Source: PLanc-01 sp034678485
GTDB lineage: Bacteria; Planctomycetota; Phycisphaerae; Sedimentisphaerales; Anaerobacaceae
Assembly: GCA_034678485.1 (NCBI GenBank)
Contig: JAXDBU010000092.1
Span: forward strand, 1 to 64,000
Reading direction: 5' to 3'
Length of the DNA: 64,000 nucleotides
A program made the position numbers and the translations under genes. Numbering within the stretch: the first letter of the stretch is position 1; each line of letters opens with the position of its first letter. Below, one piece after another: positions 9,147-17,567 of the stretch. Below the pieces are notes generated by a model. That model had not been told where the DNA came from. It saw only the letters and a program-made list of their open reading frames with translations, and ran no database searches.

Positions 9147-9434
9147 ATGACCCAATCCAAGTCCTGCGAAGGCTGCAGTCAAGCCCACGACTGCAGGAAG
9201 GTCTACGAGCAGCTCGGCGGCAGCGAAGGTCCGCCGGTGACTCGCGTGGCGCTCGTTGCCTTCTTGTTGCCTATTCTGGTGTTCGTGGCAACGCTTGCAG
9301 GGTTCGGATGGCTTCTGCAGGGCCACGTCGCCGAGCGATGTCAGACGCCGCTGGCGGTGGTTCTGGCCCTCGCGACGACGGCAGGGGTGATGCTGGCCGC
9401 GCGCGTCGTGATGCGGCCTCGTCGGAATAGTTGA
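9147..9434 (+). CDS. Small two-helix membrane protein with N-terminal cysteine motif (RseC-like?)
   Basis: 95 residues. It begins with a C-x2-C-x5-C motif (Cys7, Cys10, Cys16) followed by two hydrophobic helices separated by a short loop and ends in basic residues. This resembles the C-terminal half of RseC/MucC proteins, which often accompany rnf/rsx genes, but the N-terminal beta domain of RseC is absent, so the assignment is tentative. The ATG at 9147 is preceded by GAGAAAAGG and lies about 24 bases from the predicted transcription start. It is the first gene of the Rnf operon, 18 bases before rnfC, and may help assemble or reduce the complex. Confidence 0.65.
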   Translation: MTQSKSCEGCSQAHDCRKVYEQLGGSEGPPVTRVALVAFLLPILVFVATLAGFGWLLQGHVAERCQTPLAVVLALATTAGVMLAARVVMRPRRNS

Positions 9435-9452
9435 TTATCGGAATTCGTCGGT

Positions 9453-10826
9453 ATGACTACAACAATGCAGGACAGCCGCTCTTTCGCCGGAGGAGTACAT
9501 CCGCCGGAGGGCAAACACCTCACGAAAGACCGGGTCATCGAGCCCGGGCCCCCTGCCAAGGAACTCGCCATCCTCCTGAACCAGCATATCGGGGCCCCGG
9601 CCCAGACGACCGTCAAAAAAGGCGACGCCGTCGCCGCCGGCCAGCAGATCGGCGAATGCAGGGCGTTCGTGTGTGCATCGGCGCACAGCCCGATGGCAGG
9701 CAAAGTCAAAGAGGTCGTCTTGCTGCCGCACGCGGTTCTCGGCCGAGCGATGGGCGTGATCGTCGAGGCGGAATCTCCGACACAGCCGACCCCGCCTGAG
9801 TTCCAGCGGCCTGAGGGATTCGACCCGGACAAGTACACGCCGGAGCAGATCTGCGATGCAGTGCGCAACGCCGGGGTCGTCGGCATGGGTGGCGCCGGCT
9901 TTCCCACAAGCGTCAAGATCCAGCCCGATGCAAAGACGCCCAAAGAGACGCTGATCGTCAACGGTTGCGAGTGCGAACCCTATATCACGTGCGATTACCG
10001 CGTCATGCTCGAATGGACCGAGCAGCTCATCACGGGCGTGCAGCTTGTCGCGCGGGCCTGTGGCGCCAAGAGCATCTTCATCGCCATCGAGGACAACAAG
10101 CCCAGAGCCATCGAGCGGATGGGTGAGACGCTCCGGAAGCTGGGGTTGTCCGCGTCGATTCGCGTGGTGCCCGTGAAGACGAAGTACCCCCAAGGCGGCG
10201 AACGGCAGCTCATCCGCGCGGTCATCGAGAAGGTCGTGCCGACCGGGGGAATCCCCCCGATGATCGGCGTGGTCGTGACGAACGTCGCGACGGCCGCCGC
10301 CATCGCCGACGCGGTCGTCTGCAATCGGCCGCTGACCCACCGCGTCGTCACCGTCACCGGCGAAGGCATCGCCCGACCGGGCAATTACTATGTCGCCCTC
10401 GGGACGCCCGTACAGACGCTGATCGACCACTGCGGCGGGCTCACGCCGGATTGCGCCAAGGTCATCCTGGGCGGTCCCATGATGGGCATCGCGATTGCCG
10501 ACCTGAGCACGCCGATCGGCAAGACCACCAACGCGGTGACCGCCCTGACAGACCGGCAGGTTGGCAAGGCCAGGCGCCAGGAACACCAGACCGCCTGCAT
10601 CCGCTGCGGTCGATGCGTCCAGGCCTGTCCCGAGAACCTCTGCCCGACGAAGATCGCCCACGCGGTGAAGAACCACATGCTGGACCTGGCTCAAAGCTAC
10701 TTCATGACTGCCTGTATCGAGTGCGGCTGCTGCAGCTATGTTTGCCCGGCCAACATCGATCTGACCGGCTACATCAAGACGGGCAAGATCCTCCTGGCCC
10801 GCCAGAAGAAGAAAATGCCGAGCTGA
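9453..10826 (+). CDS. rnfC: Rnf complex subunit C (NADH-side electron entry)
   Basis: 457 residues, the short form without the long Ala/Lys-rich tail of the E. coli protein. RnfC carries the NADH/FMN site of the ferredoxin:NAD+ oxidoreductase. Visible are the glycine-rich GVVGMGGAGFPT segment (nucleotide/FMN binding), NGCECEPYITCD, and two 4Fe-4S motifs near the C-terminus, CIRCGRCVQACP and CIECGCCSYVCP. It opens the canonical C-D-G-E-A-B order. The complex couples electron transfer between ferredoxin and NAD to Na+ or H+ transport across the cytoplasmic membrane. Confidence 0.95.
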   Translation: MTTTMQDSRSFAGGVHPPEGKHLTKDRVIEPGPPAKELAILLNQHIGAPAQTTVKKGDAVAAGQQIGECRAFVCASAHSPMAGKVKEVVLLPHAVLGRAMGVIVEAESPTQPTPPEFQRPEGFDPDKYTPEQICDAVRNAGVVGMGGAGFPTSVKIQPDAKTPKETLIVNGCECEPYITCDYRVMLEWTEQLITGVQLVARACGAKSIFIAIEDNKPRAIERMGETLRKLGLSASIRVVPVKTKYPQGGERQLIRAVIEKVVPTGGIPPMIGVVVTNVATAAAIADAVVCNRPLTHRVVTVTGEGIARPGNYYVALGTPVQTLIDHCGGLTPDCAKVILGGPMMGIAIADLSTPIGKTTNAVTALTDRQVGKARRQEHQTACIRCGRCVQACPENLCPTKIAHAVKNHMLDLAQSYFMTACIECGCCSYVCPANIDLTGYIKTGKILLARQKKKMPS

Positions 10827-10868
10827 TCGAGGCCCGCCGCGACCATTGAATTGCCAAGGAACCCATCG

Positions 10869-11885
10869 ATGCCACAAGACATCAGCGTTTCTTTCGCCCC
10901 GCACATCCGAAAGCCCCTGTCGACACAGCGGATCATGCTCGACGTCCTGATCGGGCTGGCGCCCGCTGTGATCGCCGCGGGAGTCTACTTCCGCATTCGA
11001 GGCCTGGCGCTCATGGCGGTATGCGTCGTCTGGTGCCTCGCCACCGAGTGGGTCTGCAACCTCGTCCGCAAGAAGCCCGGCTCGCTCGGCGATCTCAGCG
11101 CCGTGGTGACGGGCGTCATTCTGGCGATGTCCCTGCCGCCCGCCATGCCGTTGTGGGCGTGCGCCGTCGGCGCGGTCTTCGCCATCGCGATCGGCAAGAT
11201 GGTCTTCGGCGGCCTCGGCGCCAACATCTTCAATCCCGCGATGGTCGGCCGGGCCTTTCTGACTGCCTCGTTCGGCATCCTGATGACCACCTGGACCGTG
11301 CCCGCGACGATCGACCCGAGCCTGCCGCAGGTCGGGCCCGACAACATCGTGGACGCCAGGACGCAGGCCACCCCACTGGCCTGGAGCAAGATCGCCATCA
11401 AGGATGAGAACGGCGCCGGCATCTACAGCGAGCGGCTGCCGCTGTGGCAGAGCCTGCTCGGCGAAAAGGCCGGCTGTCTCGGCGAGACGTGCAGCGTCGC
11501 CCTGCTGCTCGGCGGAATCTACCTGGTCGTCCGCAAGATCATCGGTTTCCACATTCCGCTGGCGGTCCTGGCGTCGGCGTTCGCCTTCGCCGGCATCGCG
11601 TACGCGGTCAATCCGGACGCCTATGTCCAGCCGTTCTATCATCTGACCAGCGGCGCCTTGCTGCTCGGAGCGTTCTTCATCGCCACGGACCCGGTGACCG
11701 CGCCGCTGACCGTCCGCGGACAGTGGATCTTCGGCGCCATCATCGGCGGTTTCACCATGCTCGTGCGAATCGTCGGCGAATACCCGGAGGGCTTCATGTA
11801 CGCGGTGCTCCTGGCCAACAGCGTCAGGCCCCTGATCGACAGACTCGTCCGACCGATTCCGGTGGGAGGCAAACCCAATGTCTAA
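10869..11885 (+). CDS. rnfD: Rnf complex subunit D (flavinylated membrane subunit)
   Basis: 338 residues with about ten hydrophobic helices, an NqrB/RnfD family ion-pumping subunit. The signature GLGANIFNPAMVGRAFL is present. The threonine in RTQATPLAW (about residue 168) is at the place where family members bind FMN covalently. The ATG at 10869 has CAAGGAA upstream; an in-frame ATG 18 bases earlier lacks a binding site. The last eight bases overlap rnfG, so the two are translationally coupled. Confidence 0.94.
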   Translation: MPQDISVSFAPHIRKPLSTQRIMLDVLIGLAPAVIAAGVYFRIRGLALMAVCVVWCLATEWVCNLVRKKPGSLGDLSAVVTGVILAMSLPPAMPLWACAVGAVFAIAIGKMVFGGLGANIFNPAMVGRAFLTASFGILMTTWTVPATIDPSLPQVGPDNIVDARTQATPLAWSKIAIKDENGAGIYSERLPLWQSLLGEKAGCLGETCSVALLLGGIYLVVRKIIGFHIPLAVLASAFAFAGIAYAVNPDAYVQPFYHLTSGALLLGAFFIATDPVTAPLTVRGQWIFGAIIGGFTMLVRIVGEYPEGFMYAVLLANSVRPLIDRLVRPIPVGGKPNV

Positions 11886-12501
11886 GCTGAAACTCTTCGC
11901 CCAGGAGAGCTGGCTGCTGCTGGTCAGCTCCTTTGTCTTCGGCCTGCTGATCGCGGTGACGAACGCCGCCCTCTCGGGTCGGATCGAACTGAACAAGTCG
12001 GCCAAGCTCAACGAGCTGACCAGGACCCTGTTGCCGGACGCAGAAACCTTCAAGCCCGTCGAGGCTCAGATCGAAGTGACTCTGCCCGGCGGCACGAAGG
12101 AAACTGCCCAGGTCTTCGAGGCGCTGTCCGCCGACAAGCAGCGGGTCGGCTGGAGCTTCCGGGCCTACGGCTCGGGTTTTGCCGATACGATCGAGCTGGT
12201 CGTCGCGGTGGACGGGGGCTTCCAGAAGATGATGGGCTACAGCGTTCTGGCCAGCAGCGAGACGCCCGGCTTCGGCGACCAGATCAAGAACGACTATTTC
12301 CGCAGCCAGTTCGTCAACGCCCCCGCCGGGCCGTTGACGCTGGCCAAGACCGGCGATCCCGCGGCTATCGATTCCCAGATCGTCGCGATCAGCGGCGCCA
12401 CCGTCACCAGTACGGCCGTCGTCGGCATCTTCAACGCATTCCTGGTCCAGATCAAGGACCAGATGACAGAGAAAGGGTTGATCGGCCATGTCAGCCAGTA
12501 A
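11878..12501 (+). CDS. rnfG: Rnf complex subunit G (FMN-binding)
   Basis: 207 residues: one N-terminal transmembrane helix and an extracytoplasmic FMN-binding domain. The flavinylation motif SGATVTSTAV is intact; the second threonine is the residue to which ApbE attaches FMN in this family, and an apbE gene is present 6.5 kb downstream. It overlaps rnfD by 8 and rnfE by 14 bases. Confidence 0.95.
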   Translation: MSKLKLFAQESWLLLVSSFVFGLLIAVTNAALSGRIELNKSAKLNELTRTLLPDAETFKPVEAQIEVTLPGGTKETAQVFEALSADKQRVGWSFRAYGSGFADTIELVVAVDGGFQKMMGYSVLASSETPGFGDQIKNDYFRSQFVNAPAGPLTLAKTGDPAAIDSQIVAISGATVTSTAVVGIFNAFLVQIKDQMTEKGLIGHVSQ

Positions 12502-13105
12502 CGGTTCCAGCCCGTACTCCGCGGCCCTGTTGAGCGGGTTGTGGAAGGAGAATCCGACGTTTCGCCTGCTGATCGGCCTGTGTCCGCCGCTGGCGGTCAC
12601 CGCGGCGGTCAAGCCGGCGCTGACGATGGGCCTGAGCGTGATCTTTGTGCTCGTGTGCAGCAACCTCGTCGTGAGCCTGATGCGGAATCTCCTCAAGCCG
12701 CACCTGCGGATCATCATGTTCACAGTCACCATCGCCACGTTCGTCACGATCTGCGACCTGTTCCTCAAGGCATTCACGCCGACGATGAGCGAGATCCTCG
12801 GGGCCTACGTCCCGCTGATCATCGTCAACTGTCTCATCATCTTCCGCGCCGAGGCCTGCGCCAGCAAGTCGGGCCTCGTCGTCAGCATTCTCGACGCCAT
12901 CGGGATGGGGACGGGCTTCACGCTGGCCCTGTGTGTGCTCGCGAGCATCCGCGAGCTGCTTGCGACGGGACGCGTCTTCGAGATCCAGGTGATGCCCGAT
13001 GCGTTCGTGCCCTGGCTGGCTTTGCAGATGCCCGTCGGGGCGTTCGTGACGCTCGGCCTGCTGCTCGGCTTGATTGCCGCACTGACTCGCAAGAAAGGGG
13101 CGTAG
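12488..13105 (+). CDS. rnfE: Rnf complex subunit E
   Basis: 205 residues, six predicted transmembrane helices, homologous to RnfA and NqrD. Conserved intramembrane cysteines are present in VCSNLVVSLM and IVNCLIIFRAEA; together with those of RnfA they hold the membrane 2Fe-2S cluster described for Rnf/Nqr. The rnfA start follows directly after its stop. Confidence 0.95.
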   Translation: MSASNGSSPYSAALLSGLWKENPTFRLLIGLCPPLAVTAAVKPALTMGLSVIFVLVCSNLVVSLMRNLLKPHLRIIMFTVTIATFVTICDLFLKAFTPTMSEILGAYVPLIIVNCLIIFRAEACASKSGLVVSILDAIGMGTGFTLALCVLASIRELLATGRVFEIQVMPDAFVPWLALQMPVGAFVTLGLLLGLIAALTRKKGA

Positions 13106-13106
13106 G

Positions 13107-13697
13107 ATGGACAACTTCGTCGCATTGCTCATGGGGTTCCTTTCCGTCGTGCTCGTGAACAACTTCGTGTTCACGAAGTTCCTGGGAACCTGTCCCTACA
13201 TCGGCGTCTCCGGGCGGCTCGACCGGGCGCTGGGCATGGGCCTGGCCGTCACGTTCGTCACCGCCTTGAGCGGAACGCTCACCTGGCTGGTGGACGCTTA
13301 CGTGCTCACGCCGCTGCATTTGGAAATCACCCGCTACATTTGCTACATCGTCATCATCGCCGGCGCGGTGCAGCTCGTCGAGATGTACGTGCGGAGGTTC
13401 TTCCCCTCCCTGTACGAGGCCTTCGGGATCTTCCTGCCCCTGATCTCCACGAACTGCGTGATCCTCGGGATCTGCCTGTTCCTCGACGTCTGGGGCACGG
13501 ACAATCTGATCGAGGCCGTCGTCATCAGCACGGGAACCGGGATCGGATTCACCGTCGCCATCTGCATCATGGCCGGCATCCGCGAGGAACTCGCACTATC
13601 CGACGTGCCGGAAGCCCTCAAGGGCGCCCCGATCACCCTGATCACCGCCGGCATCCTCACGATGGCCTTCATGGGTTTTGCAGGAATGATTAAATGA
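13107..13697 (+). CDS. rnfA: Rnf complex subunit A
   Basis: 196 residues, six helices, the inverted-topology partner of RnfE. The motif NNFVFTKFLGTCPYIGVSG with its cysteine and the second cysteine in STNCVILG are diagnostic and contribute to the intramembrane 2Fe-2S cluster. The stop overlaps the rnfB start as ATGA. Confidence 0.95.
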   Translation: MDNFVALLMGFLSVVLVNNFVFTKFLGTCPYIGVSGRLDRALGMGLAVTFVTALSGTLTWLVDAYVLTPLHLEITRYICYIVIIAGAVQLVEMYVRRFFPSLYEAFGIFLPLISTNCVILGICLFLDVWGTDNLIEAVVISTGTGIGFTVAICIMAGIREELALSDVPEALKGAPITLITAGILTMAFMGFAGMIK

Positions 13698-14581
13698 TCC
13701 TTCTGACGATACTCGAGTTGTGGAATAGTGCGTGGCCCGCAGGCGTGATCATGTTGGGCCTCGGCGGCGCCTTCGCCGTCGTCCTGCTGATTGCCAGCAT
13801 CAAGCTCAGAGTCGAGCAGGACCCGCAGGTCGAGCAGATCTATCAGGTCCTCCCGCACGTCGAGTGTGGCGCCTGTGGCTTCGCCGGATGCGGGCAGTAC
13901 GCCCCCGCGGTGAGGAAGGACCCGACGCTGCTGGGCAAGTGCGCGCCGGGCGGCGCCGCCGTCGCGGCCAAGATCGCCGAGATCCTCAACATCCAGATGA
14001 GCGACCAGGGCGCCCCCCTGCGGCCTATCGTCCGCTGCCGGGCCCACACGGGCGACCGGACCTATTACGCAACGTACAGCGGCATCGCCCAGTGCACCGC
14101 CGCCAACGCCGCGGCCCCCGCCCAGGCCTGCAAGTTTGGCTGTCTCGGGTTCGGCGACTGCGTCCGCGCCTGCAAGTTCAACGCACTCCACATCGTCGAT
14201 GGCCTGGCCACAGTGGACTATGCCAAGTGCACCGGCTGCGCCGCCTGCTCGAAGGCCTGCCCGCGGAACCTGATCGTCATGGTCCCGTTCAAGCACGACC
14301 CCATGATGACGGTCGGGTGCAGCAGTCGGGAGAACGGCAAGAACACTCGTGCGTTCTGCCAGGTGGGCTGCATCGGTTGCGGCCTGTGCGTCAAGCAGAG
14401 CGACGCCTTCGTCGTCGAGGACAACCTCGCCCGATTGGACTACGCCAGGTACGAGCCTTCCGGCCAGAACGAGGCCGCCTATAACAAGTGCCCCACCGGC
14501 GTCATCGTCTACCGAGGCAAATCCGCCCCCGCGCCGAGAGAGCCCAAGGCCAAGCAAACGCCTGCGACCAACGCGACCTGA
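13694..14581 (+). CDS. rnfB: Rnf complex subunit B (ferredoxin-facing Fe-S subunit)
   Basis: 295 residues. An N-terminal transmembrane helix is followed by the CGACGFAGC cluster motif of RnfB and then by ferredoxin-like cysteine motifs (CKFGCLGFGDCVRACKF, CTGCAACSKACP and CQVGCIGCGLC), enough for several 4Fe-4S clusters. It is the electron entry point from ferredoxin. It ends the operon; a Pro/Lys/Ala-rich tail follows the last cluster. Confidence 0.95.
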   Translation: MILLTILELWNSAWPAGVIMLGLGGAFAVVLLIASIKLRVEQDPQVEQIYQVLPHVECGACGFAGCGQYAPAVRKDPTLLGKCAPGGAAVAAKIAEILNIQMSDQGAPLRPIVRCRAHTGDRTYYATYSGIAQCTAANAAAPAQACKFGCLGFGDCVRACKFNALHIVDGLATVDYAKCTGCAACSKACPRNLIVMVPFKHDPMMTVGCSSRENGKNTRAFCQVGCIGCGLCVKQSDAFVVEDNLARLDYARYEPSGQNEAAYNKCPTGVIVYRGKSAPAPREPKAKQTPATNAT

Positions 14582-14954
14582 CCGACCCTCTCACAAGCCC
14601 AACAGCGTGTGTCCGTCTTCACGAGTCGGCAGTCAGAAACAGGCCCTTCATCGCGGGCGTACCGATGATTTCACGTAACCGCGCCCGAATTGTCGTGCTG
14701 AACGAAGTGAAGCATCCGGCCGACGGACGCAAACACGACTCGGTCTCTCGCCCGGGCCAGATCCCTTCGGAAGACTCAGGGCAGGCTCTTCGCGTTGCTC
14801 AGGATGACAGAGGCAACACGCGTGTTGCACTGAATCCATACTCGTAACGCACGAACGCATCTCAGTGCTTTCTGCTTGCCGATACCGCACCCATCCGCAA
14901 TAATAGGTATTGTGAAGTCTTCTTGTGACAATACCAAGTGCTGAAGGGAATGCC
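14582..14954. other. Intergenic region holding repeat copy 1
   Basis: 373 bases between rnfB and the secreted hydrolase. Apart from the inverted repeat at 14691-14809 I see no gene, and no clear terminator after rnfB. Confidence 0.5.
14691..14809. repeat. MITE/REP-like imperfect inverted repeat, copy 1
   Basis: The ends TGTCGTGCTGAACGAAG and CTGTCATCCTGAGCAACG (the latter on the opposite strand) are related inverted termini. A CCAGATCC-TTCGG element lies inside. The same layout and words recur at 15998-16099. No open reading frame is contained. Confidence 0.65.
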
Positions 14955-15896
14955 ATGCGAATGACTTCGTGGAGCAGGACAATCCTTGTGATGTTGCTTT
15001 CGGGCGGACTCGCGCCGGCTTCGTCCTCGCCGGGCGCCGGTCCGTATCCAAGAGCGCAGATCGTCGAGCGGACAGAGTTGCCAGGCGGATTGACTCGCGA
15101 GCGGCTCCGCCTGCCGGGGTTCGATCCGGATGAGACCGTGCCGGCCATCGCCATCCACCCCGTTTCGGGCGGCCCATTTCCCGTGGCGATCTGTCTGCAT
15201 TACTTCCGCGGCGCCAAGGAGAACTGCGAGGGCTGGTGTCGCGACCTCGCGAGCCGGGGGGTTTTCGCCGTCGCCCCCGACGCCCACTTGCATGGCGAAC
15301 GATCCATCGCCGGGATCTTTCACGGCGACGACATCGCCTCCCTCGGCCAGGAGTACAGCATCTGGGTGCACCAGACCTCCATCACCCGCACGGCGCAGGA
15401 TGTCCCGGTCATCCTGGACGCGCTCGCCCAGCGTCCGGACGTCGACGCATCGCGGGTCGCGGCGACGGGGTTCTCCATGGGCGCCAGCACCGCCATGGTC
15501 CTTGCCTGGAAGGAGCCCCGCGTCCGCGTCGTCGCGAGCATGGCCGGCGCGGTGGACTTCTGGTGGGACGTGACGAAGACCGCACCCGGTCCGGAGCAGG
15601 ACCAGCGAAAAGCCTCGTACAGCCCGCGGCTTCGCGAGCTGGTCGTTTCAATCGACCCGAAGACCCACGCGAGCGGGATTGCCCCCAAGGCGCTATTCCT
15701 CACGAACGGCGGCCGAGACGGCTACATCGACATCGAATCGATCCGTCGCTTCGTCGCGGACCTGGAGCCCCTCTACAAGGACGACCGGGACCGCCTGCGA
15801 TTCCTGCCCTGTCCCGACGCCGGCCACGAAGTCACCGAGACCATGTGGAAGGAGGCGCAGGAGTGGATCGTCCGAGGTCTGGAGCTATCAAACTGA
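14955..15896 (+). CDS. Secreted alpha/beta hydrolase (dienelactone-hydrolase-like)
   Basis: 313 residues with an N-terminal signal peptide (hydrophobic stretch ILVMLLSGGLAP followed by a small-residue cleavage region). The alpha/beta hydrolase fold is indicated by the nucleophile elbow GFSMGAS (Ser174) and the late histidine in DAGHEVTE; an acid residue probably lies in the NGGRDGYID segment. Substrate unknown; carbohydrate-ester or prolyl-peptide activity are both possible. The ATG at 14955 has TGAAGGGA upstream; the frame extends further upstream without support. Confidence 0.75.
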   Translation: MRMTSWSRTILVMLLSGGLAPASSSPGAGPYPRAQIVERTELPGGLTRERLRLPGFDPDETVPAIAIHPVSGGPFPVAICLHYFRGAKENCEGWCRDLASRGVFAVAPDAHLHGERSIAGIFHGDDIASLGQEYSIWVHQTSITRTAQDVPVILDALAQRPDVDASRVAATGFSMGASTAMVLAWKEPRVRVVASMAGAVDFWWDVTKTAPGPEQDQRKASYSPRLRELVVSIDPKTHASGIAPKALFLTNGGRDGYIDIESIRRFVADLEPLYKDDRDRLRFLPCPDAGHEVTETMWKEAQEWIVRGLELSN

Positions 15897-15937
15897 TCGC
15901 CGAATGAAACTCCACAGGCTCAATAGTATCCGGTGTC

Positions 15938-15967
15938 TTGCCTGCCCGCTGCCCAGACCTCTATAAT
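15938..15967 (+). promoter_or_regulatory. Candidate promoter of sdaA
   Basis: TTGCCT, an 18-base spacer and a perfect TATAAT. A start near 15974 would place repeat copy 2 inside the sdaA leader. Confidence 0.5.
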
Positions 15968-15997
15968 ATGGACTAAGATCGACACTGGCGCGGGTTC

Positions 15998-16099
15998 TGT
16001 CATCCCGAACGAAGCGCAGCGGAGTGGAGGATCTGGCCTGCGACCGAGAGAATCCTCTCGTCCGGTGCCCAGATCCTTCGGCGTTGCCTCAGGATGACA
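15998..16099. repeat. MITE/REP-like imperfect inverted repeat, copy 2
   Basis: Left end TGTCATCCCGAACGAAG and right end (opposite strand) TGTCATCCTGAGGCAACG are inverted. The inner arms GGATCTGG and CCAGATCC also pair, and a GAGAATCCTCTC palindrome is at the centre. The whole can fold into one long hairpin. It is related to the repeat at 14691-14809. Confidence 0.7.
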
Positions 16100-16144
16100 C
16101 GTCTCCACCTGTGCATGAAGTAGTCCTAATCCGGATAACAGGGT

Positions 16145-17356
16145 ATGGATACACTGAAGAACCTCTATCGCATCGGACACGGCCCGTCGAGCAGCCACAC
16201 CATGGCGCCGCGGCGGGCCGCCGAAGTATTCGCCGCAAATCAACCAGGTGCAACCTCCGTCCGCGTAACACTCTACGGCAGTCTGGCGGCCACCGGCCGG
16301 GGGCACTTGACGGACGTCGCCATCCGCGAGGTCCTCGCGCCACGACCGGTCGAATTCGTGTGGAAGACAGGCGAGGAACTGCCCGACCATCCCAAAGGGA
16401 TGATCTTCGAAGCCCTGGACGCCTCCGGCGTCGTCACCGCCGCACAGACCTACTTCAGCGTGGGCGGCGGCGCCCTGCTGGGCGAGAAGGAGGCCAGAGA
16501 GGTCTATCCGCTCTCCACCGTCGAGAAGATCCTCGAACACTGCGAGTCCTCCGGCCAGTCCTTTTGGGAGTACGCGGAGTCCTGCGAGGGCAAGGAGGTG
16601 TGGTCCTTCCTGGAGACCGTGTGGGCCGCCATGTGCGGCGCCCTGGAGACCGGCCTGCGGACGCCGGGAACGCTGCCGGGAGCACTGGGACTGACCCGCA
16701 AGGCCGGATTGTTCCATCGCAAGGCGGCTCTGCTCAACACGGAGCTTCGCGCCGAGGCCCTGCTGGCGGCCTATGCCTACGCGGTCGCGGAGCAGAACGC
16801 CGCCGGCGGCGTGGTCGTGACGGCGCCCACCTGTGGCTCCTGCGGCGTCCTGCCCGCGATCCTGTATCGCCTTCGCGACGCCTATCGCGTGGATGAAGCG
16901 GACATCCTGCGGGCCCTCGCGACCGCCAGCCTGTTCGGGAACTTAGCTAAGACGAACGCCTCGATCTCCGGCGCGGAGGTCGGCTGCCAGGGCGAGATCG
17001 GCGTCGCCTGCGCGATGGCCGCCGCCGCCGCGACGCAACTGTTGGGCGGGACGCCCAGCCAGATCGAATACGCCGCAGAGATGGGCCTGGAGCATCACCT
17101 GGGCCTGACCTGCGACCCCGTCGCGGGCCTGGTCCAGATCCCCTGCATCGAGCGGAACGCCCACGCCGCGGTCCGATCCCTCAGTTGCGCCCGCTTCGCG
17201 TTCCTCTCGGACGGGCAGCACCACATCAGTTTCGACGACGTGGTGACGGTCATGGCCGAGACGGGTCACGCGCTGTCCAGCTTGTACCGCGAGACCGCCG
17301 CGGGCGGCCTGGCGAAGATCTACAAACGCCACCTGCCCAAGCCGTCGTCGCCATGA
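16145..17356 (+). CDS. sdaA: L-serine dehydratase (iron-sulfur, single chain)
   Basis: 403 residues. It deaminates L-serine to pyruvate and ammonia using a catalytic 4Fe-4S cluster. The N-terminal GHGPSSSHTMAP motif belongs to the beta domain. The alpha domain shows APTCGSCGVLPA, EVGCQGEIGVACAMAA and CDPVAGLVQIPCIERN, which provide the cluster cysteines and the serine-binding residues. Length fits a fused alpha-beta enzyme. Its ribosome binding site is poor (AGGG almost touching the ATG). With glyA it gives glycine-serine-pyruvate conversion. Confidence 0.93.
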   Translation: MDTLKNLYRIGHGPSSSHTMAPRRAAEVFAANQPGATSVRVTLYGSLAATGRGHLTDVAIREVLAPRPVEFVWKTGEELPDHPKGMIFEALDASGVVTAAQTYFSVGGGALLGEKEAREVYPLSTVEKILEHCESSGQSFWEYAESCEGKEVWSFLETVWAAMCGALETGLRTPGTLPGALGLTRKAGLFHRKAALLNTELRAEALLAAYAYAVAEQNAAGGVVVTAPTCGSCGVLPAILYRLRDAYRVDEADILRALATASLFGNLAKTNASISGAEVGCQGEIGVACAMAAAAATQLLGGTPSQIEYAAEMGLEHHLGLTCDPVAGLVQIPCIERNAHAAVRSLSCARFAFLSDGQHHISFDDVVTVMAETGHALSSLYRETAAGGLAKIYKRHLPKPSSP

Positions 17357-17440
17357 TTGCGCGGCTCGCAACACGATGGCCAGATGGTTCGCGTCACTCA
17401 CCATGACATGCGAGGGCTCTGTCTTGAGATCATCTGGCAG

Positions 17441-17566
17441 AACGTGTGCGAAAAGGCAAGCCCTCGCAGCATGGGCATCTTGCCCATGAGTCGCAGGGCC
17501 ATCGTGGCCCTGCCAAGACCGTCTTATCCTACGGGCAAGATGCCCGTGCTGCTCTTCACACACGTT
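17441..17566. repeat. MITE-like nested inverted repeat
   Basis: Outer ends AACGTGTGCGAA and, inverted, AACGTGTGTGAA. Inner arms GCAGCATGGGCATCTTGCCC and, inverted, GCAGCACGGGCATCTTGCCC differ at one position, and each arm is itself palindromic (GGGCATCTTGCCC). A GGGCCATCGTGGCCC palindrome lies at the centre. No coding capacity. It abuts the stop codon of the next gene, so it may also act as a transcript end. Confidence 0.75.
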
Positions 17567-17567
17567 C

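Noticed and set aside
9435..12053. An 872-codon minus-strand frame opposite the Rnf genes.
   Set aside because: Antisense shadow; composition is Asp/His/Arg/Gly-rich without domains, whereas the plus strand has complete Rnf motifs.
16130..16150. A 13-base match to the I-SceI homing endonuclease site just before sdaA (GGATAACAGGGTA).
   Set aside because: The flanking bases differ from the full 18-base site, there is no intron or homing endonuclease gene, and a match of this length can occur by chance.
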